Below, piece after piece: positions 8,348 to 15,051 of a stretch of DNA of 58,441 nucleotides. The stretch is from Gemmatimonadales bacterium (lineage in GTDB: Bacteria; Gemmatimonadota; Gemmatimonadetes; Palauibacterales; Palauibacteraceae). The number at the start of each line of letters is the position of its first letter. Position 1 is the stretch's first letter. The position numbers and the translations under genes were made by a program. Below the pieces are notes generated by a model. It ran no database searches and was not told the DNA's origin. It was given only the letters and a program-made list of their open reading frames with translations. Where the stretch lies: contig VXMR01000096.1 of assembly GCA_009841005.1 (NCBI GenBank), forward strand, positions 1 to 58,441. Direction: 5' to 3'.

Positions 8348-8689
8348 ATGGCTTCGGATCTCCACGAGCGCATCTGCGACGTCGTTGCCCGGATTCCCGC
8401 CGGTCGCGTCGCCACCTACGGGCAGGTCGCCCAACTCGCCGGACTCGGCGGACAGGCCCGTCTCGTGGGCTACGCGCTCTATGCCTCCGACCGGCCGCTC
8501 CCCTGGCACCGCGTGATCAACGCGCGCGGCGAGATCAGTCCCCGCGGCGACTCGTACTCCGAGATGATCCAGTACCAGTTGCTCGCGAACGAAGGGGTGG
8601 AGTTCGACAAGTGGGGACGAATCTCGCTCAAGCGCTTTCGCTGGAACGGGGAGATGCCGCCCCCCGCCGGCTCCTCGCCTCCCTCCTGA
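8348..8689 (+). CDS. Alkyltransferase-like protein (ATL, MGMT-related, no catalytic Cys)
   Basis: A 113-residue relative of the DNA-binding domain of O6-alkylguanine-DNA alkyltransferase. The helix-turn-helix region RIPAGRVATYGQVAQLAGL is present, but the alkyl-acceptor motif PCHRV is PWHRV, with Trp53 replacing cysteine. This is the hallmark of ATL proteins, which bind O6-alkylguanine without removing it and direct the lesion to nucleotide excision repair. The C-terminal LLANEGVEFDKWGRISLKRF is typical. It follows a Cdd1-type helix-hairpin-helix gene by 16 bp, suggesting a small DNA-damage recognition unit. No strong ribosome-binding site is seen. Confidence 0.88.
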   Translation: MASDLHERICDVVARIPAGRVATYGQVAQLAGLGGQARLVGYALYASDRPLPWHRVINARGEISPRGDSYSEMIQYQLLANEGVEFDKWGRISLKRFRWNGEMPPPAGSSPPS

Positions 8690-8703
8690 TTCCGGAGCAT
8701 CGC

Positions 8704-10314
8704 ATGCGCCGTGACTCCCGCACTCATCCGGCCCGCACATTGGCCTGCGTCCTGCTCGGCGTCCTGCTCGCCACGCTGGCCGCCGACGGCATCGAGGCCC
8801 AGCTGCACGCGCAGGACACCCGCGTCGAGATCGCCTCGGGGAACGTCGAGGGCATGCTGGAAAACGGTATCCGCTCCTACAGGGGGATTCCGTTCGCGGC
8901 GCCGCCCGTCGGGGACCGGCGCTGGAAGCCGCCCCAGCCGGTCGAAGCGTGGGGGCGGCGGACGCTGCGCGCGCACAGTTTCGGCCCGGAGTGCATGCAG
9001 GCCCCGTACGGCGCGGGTTCGTTCTTCGGAGGTCCCCCCGCCCCGACGGCGGAGGACTGCCTGTACCTGAACGTCTGGACCGGGGCCGCCGACGCCTCGG
9101 AGCGGCGGCCGGTCATGGTCTGGATCCACGGAGGCGCGCTCACGCGGGGGTCCGGCTCCACCGGCATCTACGACGGGACGGCGCTGGCGGCGAAGGGCGC
9201 CGTCGTCGTCACGATCAACTACCGGCTCGGACCGTTCGGCTACCTCGCGCATCCGCTTCTCTCGGCCGAATCGGAACACGGCTCGTCCGGCAACTACGGC
9301 GTCCTCGACCAGGTCGCGGCGCTCGAGTGGGTGCGCGACAACATCGCGGGCTTCGGCGGGGATCCGGAGCGCGTGACGATCTTCGGCGAGTCGGCCGGCT
9401 CGTGGAGCGTGAACACGCTGATGGCGACGCCGCTGGCGGCGGGACTCTTTCACCGCGCGATCGGTCAGAGCGGGGGGCGGTTCGGACCCATGGTGCGCCT
9501 TTCGGAAGCGCCGGAGGGCGGACGTTCCGCCGAGGAGATCGGAGCGGCGTTCCTCGGGGCGCTCGGGGCGGAGACGCTGGAGGAGATGCGGAGGCTCTCG
9601 GCCGCCAGCGTGATGGCGGGGCTCGACACGCCGGCCGGACGCGGCTTCAGGACGGCGGAGAACGTGGACGGCTGGGTGCTGCCGACGGACGTGACGACGG
9701 CCTTCGCCGGGGGCACGCACAACAACGTCCCGGTGCTCGTCGGGTTCAACGCGGATGAGATGACCTCTCTCTCGTCCCCGAGATCCGTGCCCGAGACGCT
9801 CGAGGCGTGGCGCGAGTGGGTGGCGGGCCGCGTCGGCGACGATGCGGAGAGCTTCGACGCCGCCTACCCGGTAGAGGAGGAAGGCGAGATCTTCGACGCC
9901 TTCATGCGAAGCCGCGGCGATGCCCTGTTCGGCATCCAGATGCGGACGTGGGCGCGGGCGTCGGAAGCCGCCGGCGGGGCTGCCTGGCTCTACTACTTTA
10001 CGCACGAGCCACCCGGACCCGCGAAGGACTATCTCAAGTCGTACCACGCGGCCGAGATCGTGTACGCCTTCGGCAACGTCGGTCCCGGCGAACGGGAAGC
10101 GTTGGACCGCCAGCTGGCGCAGACGATGTCCTCCTACTGGGTCAACTTCGCCGCGAACGGCGACCCGAACGGCCCCGGGCTGCCCTCGTGGCCAGCCTAC
10201 ACGCGCGACTCCGAGGCCCATCTCGTGCTCGGGCCGAAGGTCGAGGCGGGAAGCGCACTCCGCACGACCCAACTGGACTTCTGGGAACGGCGCCTCCGCG
10301 CCGGCACGCCGTGA
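8704..10314 (+). CDS. Secreted type-B carboxylesterase/lipase
   Basis: A 536-residue alpha/beta hydrolase of the carboxylesterase type B family. An N-terminal hydrophobic signal (LACVLLGVLLATLAADGIEA) implies export. Family motifs follow in order: RSYRGIPFAAPPVGDRRW at ~57-74, EDCLYLNVW at ~117-125, the oxyanion HGG at 142-144, and the nucleophile elbow GESAG with Ser230. The later NADEMTSL probably carries the acidic residue and SYHAAEIVYAF the catalytic His. CGGAG six bases upstream supports the ATG at 8704. Its stop overlaps the ATG of the peroxiredoxin-like selenoprotein by one base, so the two are coupled. Confidence 0.9.
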   Translation: MRRDSRTHPARTLACVLLGVLLATLAADGIEAQLHAQDTRVEIASGNVEGMLENGIRSYRGIPFAAPPVGDRRWKPPQPVEAWGRRTLRAHSFGPECMQAPYGAGSFFGGPPAPTAEDCLYLNVWTGAADASERRPVMVWIHGGALTRGSGSTGIYDGTALAAKGAVVVTINYRLGPFGYLAHPLLSAESEHGSSGNYGVLDQVAALEWVRDNIAGFGGDPERVTIFGESAGSWSVNTLMATPLAAGLFHRAIGQSGGRFGPMVRLSEAPEGGRSAEEIGAAFLGALGAETLEEMRRLSAASVMAGLDTPAGRGFRTAENVDGWVLPTDVTTAFAGGTHNNVPVLVGFNADEMTSLSSPRSVPETLEAWREWVAGRVGDDAESFDAAYPVEEEGEIFDAFMRSRGDALFGIQMRTWARASEAAGGAAWLYYFTHEPPGPAKDYLKSYHAAEIVYAFGNVGPGEREALDRQLAQTMSSYWVNFAANGDPNGPGLPSWPAYTRDSEAHLVLGPKVEAGSALRTTQLDFWERRLRAGTP

Positions 10315-10976
10315 TGTCGACCGGACCGCTCTGCCGGCGACTCGCCGAGATCCGCGCGGAGAAGGAGGCCGCGCGCCCCGCCGCCGCGACGGCGGTGATG
10401 GCCGCGGGAACGGAGGCGCTGCGGGCTTCCGGCATCCTCGACCGAATCCCCGGCGTGGGCGACCGGGCGCCGCTGTTTGCCCGCCCGAGCGTGGCCGGCC
10501 CCACGGTCCGGCTGAAGTCGCTCCTCAAGCGCGGCCCCGTGGTGCTCAGCTTCTTCCGCGGCCGCTGGTGACCGTACTGCCGCGAAGAGCAGGTCGCTCT
10601 TCAGTCGGTTCTTCCGGAGATCGAAGCGAAGGGCGCGCGACTCGTCACGCTCTCTCCGCAGCTCGCCGAGTTTGCCCGCGGCTGGGTCGAGGAGGACGGC
10701 ATCGAGTTCGACGTCCTGCTGGACCTCGGGCTGGGGGTCGCTCGTGACTACGGCCTGACGTTCCGGGTCGAGGGCGAACTGCGCGCGCTCTACCGCGACG
10801 GCCTCGGCATCGATCTCGCCCGCTTCAACGGCGACGAGTCCTGGGAACTCCCGCTCACGTCAACCTTCGTCATCGACCGCTCGGGGACTATCGTGTACGC
10901 CTCCGCCGACCCCGACTACACCGTGCGAGGCGAGCCGGCCGACGTCGCCGCCGCCATCCCGCCCTCCAACTCATAG
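10314..10976 (+). CDS. Peroxiredoxin-like AhpC/TSA-fold selenoprotein (in-frame TGA = Sec86)
   Basis: Read through the TGA at 10,569-10,571, this is a continuous 220-residue thioredoxin-fold protein of the AhpC/TSA peroxiredoxin-like group. Before the TGA it has GDRAPLF and VVLSFFRGRW. After it come PYCREEQVALQSVLPEIEAKGARLVTLSPQ (in two pieces), FDVLLDLGLGVARDYGL and STFVIDRSGTIVYA. The family motif is FxRGxWCPYC, so TGA occupies the peroxidatic cysteine and gives U86-P-Y-C89. A hairpin at 10,584-10,602 has the features of a bacterial SECIS. Codon use and homology continue unchanged downstream, which argues against a dead gene, though a Cys-to-stop mutation cannot be excluded by sequence alone. 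Its ATG overlaps the esterase stop. The likely role is thiol-dependent peroxide reduction. Conventional gene callers will end it at residue 85. Confidence 0.85.
10584..10602 (+). promoter_or_regulatory. Bacterial SECIS-like stem-loop
   Basis: A perfect 7-bp stem (gaagagc/gctcttc) closes a five-base loop, AGGTC, starting 19 bases after the in-frame TGA. From general knowledge, bacterial SECIS elements lie within roughly 16-37 bases of the UGA and need a G near the start of a small apical loop. The loop context GCAGGTC also resembles that of the E. coli fdhF element. The structure lies inside the coding region and encodes REEQVAL. It is the binding site expected for the selenocysteine elongation factor SelB. 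Confidence 0.8.
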
Positions 10977-11028
10977 GTGCCTGCGGAGCCGCCCCCCCCG
11001 TCTCGATCAGCGACTCCGCCTGATGACA

Positions 11029-11044
11029 TCATTGACTGCAATGA
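11029..11044. promoter_or_regulatory. Inverted repeat, candidate operator/promoter of the FitAB pair
   Basis: A 6-bp inverted repeat, TCATTG-ACTG-CAATGA, overlaps a -35-like TTGACT (11,032-11,037) and lies 55 bp ahead of the antitoxin start. Only a weak -10 (around CAAGTT at 11,055-11,060) can be seen. Ribbon-helix-helix antitoxins bind such repeats to repress their own operon, so this is a plausible autoregulatory operator. Confidence 0.4.
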
Positions 11045-11098
11045 GATCAACCCGCAAGTTACGTTTTGCACAAACTCCAGACTGACGGTGGTAGAGAC

Positions 11099-11344
11099 GT
11101 GGCGAGTATCACGATTCGGAATCTGGGTGACGGGGTGAAACGCCGGCTTCGGATTAGAGCGGCGGAGCATAATCGTTCCATGGAAGAGGAAGCGCGGGTG
11201 ATTCTCCGCGAGACAGTCGGCCAGGAAAAGATGCCCGCGAAGGGCCTGGGGACTGCGATCCATGAACTGTTCGCGCCCCTGGGTGGCGTGGAGCTCGAGA
11301 TTCCCCCGCGCGAGCCGATGCGCGAACCGCCACGGTTCGACTGA
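11099..11344 (+). CDS. FitA-type ribbon-helix-helix antitoxin
   Basis: An 81-residue antitoxin. The N-terminus ASITIRNLGDGVKRRLRIRAA followed by HNRSMEEEARVILRE is the FitA/Arc-MetJ-like DNA-binding pattern. The C-terminal half (GLGTAIHELFAPLGGVELE) should wrap the toxin active site. The GTG at 11,099 is preferred because the domain starts there; the open frame extends 33 bases further but those residues do not match the family. The toxin gene follows 9 bp later. It probably binds its toxin and represses the operon through the inverted repeat at 11,029-11,044. Confidence 0.85.
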   Translation: MASITIRNLGDGVKRRLRIRAAEHNRSMEEEARVILRETVGQEKMPAKGLGTAIHELFAPLGGVELEIPPREPMREPPRFD

Positions 11345-11353
11345 GTCGCACCG

Positions 11354-11776
11354 ATGTTCATCCTCGACACGAATGTCGTCTCAGAGTTGATGCGCGGGGT
11401 CCCGCAGCCTGAAGTGCTCGCATGGGTCGACGCCCGCGCGAGGCGGGATCTCTTCGTCACTGCGATCACAGAGGCGGAGATCCGAACCGGCATCGCCATC
11501 CTGCCAGCCGGCAGGCGCCGACGGGATCTGGCGCATGCAGCAGATCGGTTCTTTGCGGACTTCTTCACGAACCGCGTGCTGCCGTTCGACGGTTCCGCAG
11601 CGAGGGCCTACGCGGAGATCACGGCCGAGCGACGGGCCGCTGGACGCCCGATCAGCCAATTCGACTGTCAGATCGCGGCCGTCACTCGTTGCCGAGGCGC
11701 TGCGCTGGCGACGCGAAACGTGAGGGATTTCAAGAGCGCCGGGATCGAAGTGCTGGATCCCTGGGCTGACGTCTGA
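11354..11776 (+). CDS. FitB/VapC-type PIN-domain toxin ribonuclease
   Basis: A 140-residue PIN-domain protein, full length for FitB/VapC. Acidic metal ligands are visible: Asp5 in MFILDTNVVSELM, Glu in TAITEAEIRTG (about residue 42), Asp in SQFDCQIAA (about 104), and the late ATRNVRDFK segment. Such toxins are Mg-dependent RNases that cut tRNA or other RNA when unbound. The active-site residues appear intact, so the toxin is probably functional. It is paired with the antitoxin 9 bp upstream, and the next gene begins 7 bp after its stop. Confidence 0.88.
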   Translation: MFILDTNVVSELMRGVPQPEVLAWVDARARRDLFVTAITEAEIRTGIAILPAGRRRRDLAHAADRFFADFFTNRVLPFDGSAARAYAEITAERRAAGRPISQFDCQIAAVTRCRGAALATRNVRDFKSAGIEVLDPWADV

Positions 11777-11783
11777 GGACGCC

Positions 11784-13508
11784 GTGCACGAGTCCCTGCA
11801 GGAGGTGCGGCTTCTGCATGGGCTTCGGGGCCGGATGCGGGACGGGGTGCGGCTTTCGGCGGATGTCTATCTGCCCGCTTCCGGAGGTCCCTTCCCCACC
11901 ATCCTGACGCGGACACCGTACGAGAGCGGCCGGGACGTGTTCATCGAGACCGGCATCTGGTGGGCGGAGCGCGGGTACGCGTTCGTGGTCCAGGACTGTC
12001 GCGGCCGGTTCGGGTCCGAGGGCGTGTTCCACGCGTATCTCCCCGAGATCGAGGATGGGTACGACACGCTGGAGTGGGTGGCGGGGCAGGCGTGGTGCGA
12101 CGGGAAGATCGGGATGTGGGGGCGCAGCTATGGCGGCCTCGCGCAGTGGCTCAGCGCGCCGCTCGGAAGCCCGCACCTCGCCTGCATGGCGCCGCACGTG
12201 ATCTGCGACGACCACTTCGGCGACTGTCACTACCTTGGTGGCGCCTTTCAGTTGCTTCTCTCGCTCGGTGCGGCCGTGATCTGGGAAACGAACCTCGCGA
12301 TCGTGACCGGCAGACAGGCCGCCCGCCTGTTCCAGAACCCGAAGTTCTGGGCCCACCTGCCGATCATCGAGATGGACGAGCGCGCGATCGGGCGGAAGAT
12401 CCCGTACTGGCGAGAGTGGCTGGAGCACCTGACGCGGGACGAGTATTGGCGCCGCCTCAGGGTCACTGATCAATACGGGGGCGTCACGGCACCGGCGTTT
12501 CAGCAGGGCGGGTGGTACGACGCGTATGCGGGGTCGGCGCTCCGCATCCACGAGGGGATGACGGCGGGAGCCGCGACTTCCCGGGCCCGCGCGCAGAACC
12601 GGACGCTCATCGGCCCCTGGTCGCACGAAGTCCCGGAGACGAGGACGGTCGGGGATCTCGACTTCGGACCGGACGCCTGGGTGGACGTGCGGGAGGAGGA
12701 GCGGCGCTGGTTCGACTGGCAGCTTCGCGGCGTGGACGACGGGATCGGCGACGACCCGCCGTTGCGCTGGTTCACGACGGGCGCCGACCGGTGGCGCGAG
12801 GGCGCGGAGTGGCCGCCGCCGGGGACGGAGGAGGTGCCTTGGTATCTGCGCAGCCACGGGCGCGCGAACCGGAGCGACGAAGCCTGGCTGGATCCGGAGC
12901 CGCCGGGGGACGAGCCGCCGGATCGCTTCGAGTACGATCCGCGCGACCCGGCGCCGTCGCTCGGGGGCAACCTCTCTTCCCGGCTGATCACGACCCACGC
13001 CGAGACGCCGATGCGGGGCGGCCCCGTCGAGCAGGCGCCGCTCGAGCGGCGGCCCGACGTGCTCGTCTACACGTCGCGGTCCCTGGAGAGCGATCTGGAG
13101 GTCACGGGGCCGGTCGAGGTCGTGCTCTACGCCGAGTCGTCGGCGCGCGACACGGACCTCGTGGCGCGGGTGACGGACGTCGATCCGGCGGGAGGATCGT
13201 TCGTCCTCACGGAGGGGATTCTGCGCGCGCGGTATCGTGGCGGGCTCGACCGGACGGAGCTTCTGGAGCCGAACGAAGCAACGGAGTTCCGCATCCAGCT
13301 CTATCCGATGAGCCACGTGTTCCGCGCCGGCCACCGGATCCGGCTTCAGATCACGAGCAGCTGCTTCCCCCGCTTCAGCCGCAACCTTAACACGGGGGAG
13401 GACGTGGGGACCGGCACGCGCATGCGGACGGCCCGCAACACGGTCCTGCACTCCGCCGCATATCCTTCATGCGTGCGGCTTCCCGTCGCGACGGCGCCAT
13501 TCGGCTGA
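11784..13508 (+). CDS. CocE/NonD family hydrolase (X-Pro dipeptidyl-peptidase S15 fold)
   Basis: A 574-residue serine hydrolase. The N-terminal alpha/beta-hydrolase part has MRDGVRLSADVYLP at ~18-31, the family segment FVVQDCRGRFGSEG (67-80), and the nucleophile elbow GRSYGG with Ser115. The C-terminal galactose-binding-like jelly-roll domain is indicated by LLEPNEATEFRIQLYPMSH and HRIRLQITSSCFPRFSRN. No signal peptide is seen, so it is probably cytoplasmic. The GTG start matches family N-termini. It acts on an acyl ester or amide; the substrate is unknown. It lies 7 bp after the PIN toxin, but its function need not be linked. Confidence 0.88.
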   Translation: MHESLQEVRLLHGLRGRMRDGVRLSADVYLPASGGPFPTILTRTPYESGRDVFIETGIWWAERGYAFVVQDCRGRFGSEGVFHAYLPEIEDGYDTLEWVAGQAWCDGKIGMWGRSYGGLAQWLSAPLGSPHLACMAPHVICDDHFGDCHYLGGAFQLLLSLGAAVIWETNLAIVTGRQAARLFQNPKFWAHLPIIEMDERAIGRKIPYWREWLEHLTRDEYWRRLRVTDQYGGVTAPAFQQGGWYDAYAGSALRIHEGMTAGAATSRARAQNRTLIGPWSHEVPETRTVGDLDFGPDAWVDVREEERRWFDWQLRGVDDGIGDDPPLRWFTTGADRWREGAEWPPPGTEEVPWYLRSHGRANRSDEAWLDPEPPGDEPPDRFEYDPRDPAPSLGGNLSSRLITTHAETPMRGGPVEQAPLERRPDVLVYTSRSLESDLEVTGPVEVVLYAESSARDTDLVARVTDVDPAGGSFVLTEGILRARYRGGLDRTELLEPNEATEFRIQLYPMSHVFRAGHRIRLQITSSCFPRFSRNLNTGEDVGTGTRMRTARNTVLHSAAYPSCVRLPVATAPFG

Positions 13509-13560
13509 GCGTCGCCGCCGGGCTGGGCGTCGCCTCGCCGGCATCGCCGTCTCCCCGGCG

Positions 13561-14529
13561 TCAGAGCGAGGCTCGAAGGGCTTCCTCGTAGTCGGGCGCG
13601 TGTAGCAGGAAGGCGTCGTGCCCGGCGTCCGAGTTCAGAATCCGCAGGTGCGAGGGCGCGCCGATCCGATTTGCGGTCTCCCGGAGCAGCCAGGGCGGCA
13701 CCAGCGTGTCCTCCTCCCACCCGATGAGCCAGGCGGGGACGCCGAGTTCCTCCGGACGCAGGTCGCACAGATCGACCGAAGCCGACAGCGTCAGAAAGGT
13801 CTCCGCCGGGAACCGATCCGCAAACTCCCGTCCCCGTTCCTCTAGGTAGCGGCCAACGGCGTAGACCGGGGCGCCATCCTCCCACTCCCAGTCGTGCGGG
13901 AAGCGGGCGTCGAGCCCGGCCGCCGACTTGTAGGTCGTGAACGCCAGCGCCCTGGCGAGAGCCACGCCTTCGCTCCCGCGGCCGTGCCGGAGCGCGAACT
14001 CGACGATCCACCGTTGCACCGCGTGTATTCCGATGGCCTGCGGATGGCCGCGGTGCGCCGCGCCGATCAGAACGACGCCGCCAAGACGGGCGGGATGGCG
14101 GACCCCCATCGCCAGCGCGACCATCCCCCCGTACGAGGCGCCCAGCATGCGGTGGGCCCGTTCGACGCCGAGGTGGCGCAGCGCAACCGCCACGGCCTCC
14201 GCCTGATCGCCGGGCGTGATGTGAATCCGGTCCGGCGAGAGACCTTTCGAAGGGTCGGCGGAGGCCGTCGACTCGAACGTCCCGGGAGACCCGAGGAAGT
14301 CGATCGCGAGCAGCCGCCAGCGGTTGGTATCGATGGCCAGATCCGGCCCCACCAGCTTCCGCCACCAGCCGGGCGCTGGATCCAGGACGTTCGCGCAGAG
14401 GTGGCGGTCGGCGGAGATCCCCCCCATGGCGACGAGCAGCGGCGCGCCCTCGGGCCCGGCGAGCTCGTAGCGCACCCGGAAGCGAGCGTCGACCCCGGCC
14501 GCGAATTCCGGCCTCCACTCCGCCGGCAT
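13561..14529 (-). CDS. metX: Homoserine O-acyltransferase (MetX type)
   Basis: An alpha/beta hydrolase-fold acyltransferase that activates homoserine as O-acetyl- or O-succinyl-homoserine for methionine synthesis. Motifs in the 322-residue product are LLVAMGGISADRHLCAN (~31-47), the nucleophile elbow GASYGG with Ser132, the acid in WEEDTLVP, and the C-terminal His in DAGHDAFL. The ATG at 14,529 is chosen because a SAM-I riboswitch ends at 14,638 and a GGAGG lies about 12 bp upstream. The open frame continues to 14,661, but that would place the start inside the riboswitch. A TTG at 14,568 with GGAG is an alternative. The aspartokinase/asd/metY arm runs divergently, fitting a methionine locus. 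Which acyl donor is used cannot be told by eye. Confidence 0.88.
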   Translation of the reverse strand: MPAEWRPEFAAGVDARFRVRYELAGPEGAPLLVAMGGISADRHLCANVLDPAPGWWRKLVGPDLAIDTNRWRLLAIDFLGSPGTFESTASADPSKGLSPDRIHITPGDQAEAVAVALRHLGVERAHRMLGASYGGMVALAMGVRHPARLGGVVLIGAAHRGHPQAIGIHAVQRWIVEFALRHGRGSEGVALARALAFTTYKSAAGLDARFPHDWEWEDGAPVYAVGRYLEERGREFADRFPAETFLTLSASVDLCDLRPEELGVPAWLIGWEEDTLVPPWLLRETANRIGAPSHLRILNSDAGHDAFLLHAPDYEEALRASL

Positions 14530-14637
14530 CGCGACGGCACCCCTCCGACCTTCCGGCAGCACGGCGTTCAATCGGCTTCTCCATGTTTTGTGCGACGCCA
14601 ACTCCGGAGCAGCCGACCGACCCGTGCGGGTGCGACG

Positions 14638-14758
14638 CTCATCTCTCGGATCCCCGTTCAAGGGTCCGCAGGAGTTGGCACCGCTGGGCTGCGCGTGAAC
14701 GCGCGTGCCCCGGTTGCCCCGGCTTCAAAGGGCCCGTCCCTCAGCCGGTCTCGATGAG
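14638..14758 (-). ncRNA. SAM-I (S-box) riboswitch upstream of metX
   Basis: Read on the minus strand, the segment starts CTCATCGAGACCGG and continues with GAGGGACGGGCCC, GAAGCCGGGGCAACC, GGTGCCAACTCCTGC and a closing GAGATGAG. These are the conserved blocks of the S-box aptamer: P1 strands CTCAT/ATGAG, the kink-turn GA, the GGCAACC pseudoknot loop and the TGCCAACTCCTGC junction. It should bind S-adenosylmethionine and shut off metX. Its 3' end lies ~110 bases before the metX start. No U-tract terminator is obvious, so translational control is possible. Confidence 0.95.
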
Positions 14759-14767
14759 TAGCGGCCG

Positions 14768-14826
14768 AACCTGGCGGCTTCGGCAGTGGAGGTCAACTTG
14801 ACGCGCGGCCCACGACCCTGTAGCCT
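14768..14826. promoter_or_regulatory. Divergent promoters sharing a palindromic -35 region
   Basis: GTCAA-C-TTGAC at 14,792-14,802 is a perfect palindrome that supplies -35 elements on both strands. On the plus strand, TTGACG (14,798-14,803) is 17 bp from TAGCCT (14,821-14,826), about 15 bp before the riboswitch. On the minus strand, TTGACC (14,796-14,791) is 17 bp from a weak CAGGTT (14,773-14,768), about 10 bp before the other riboswitch. The overlapping -35 boxes imply that polymerase can occupy only one direction at a time. The -10 matches are modest. Confidence 0.5.
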
Positions 14827-14840
14827 CTGCGCCCTCAACG

Positions 14841-14953
14841 CTCATCGAGACCGGTCGAGGGACAGGCCCGAAGACACCGGGGCAACCTGTGGAAGGTGGC
14901 TCTTCCACTGATGTGCCAACTCCTGCGACGGATGTGATCCGTTGGTAGATGAG
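14841..14953 (+). ncRNA. SAM-I (S-box) riboswitch upstream of the aspartokinase-asd-metY arm
   Basis: The segment reads CTCATCGAGACCGG, GAGGGACAGGCCC, GACACCGGGGCAACC, a GGAAGGTGGCTCTTCC hairpin, GTGCCAACTCCTGC, and a closing TAGATGAG. All S-box aptamer blocks are present in order, with P1 formed by CTCAT/ATGAG. It should sense S-adenosylmethionine and control the downstream operon. The first 14 bases are identical to those of the divergent metX riboswitch, making a 14-base inverted repeat across the promoter region. The first coding start lies about 100 bases beyond. Confidence 0.96.
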
Positions 14954-15000
14954 TCGCCCGCCGCGCTTCGTTAGCACGGCAGCTGTCGTTTCCAGGGCGT

Positions 15001-15046
15001 CGCTTCTCCGGAGTCCGCTGAGTGTGAATCGAGACTCGGGGAGGCG
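15001..15046 (+). promoter_or_regulatory. Possible ribosome-binding-site sequestering helix (riboswitch expression platform)
   Basis: CGCTTCTCC at 15,001-15,009 can pair over nine positions (with G-U wobbles) with GGGGAGGCG at 15,038-15,046, which is the Shine-Dalgarno of the aspartokinase gene. No U-rich terminator follows the aptamer. This suggests the riboswitch controls translation by hiding or freeing the ribosome-binding site. It is a hand-drawn pairing and has not been folded by energy calculation. Confidence 0.4.
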
Positions 15047-15051
15047 TTTCA

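Noticed and set aside
10569-10571. Treating the TGA as the true end of a short 85-residue protein
   Set aside because: Peroxiredoxin homology and coding bias continue directly after it, it falls on the catalytic residue, and a SECIS-like hairpin follows.
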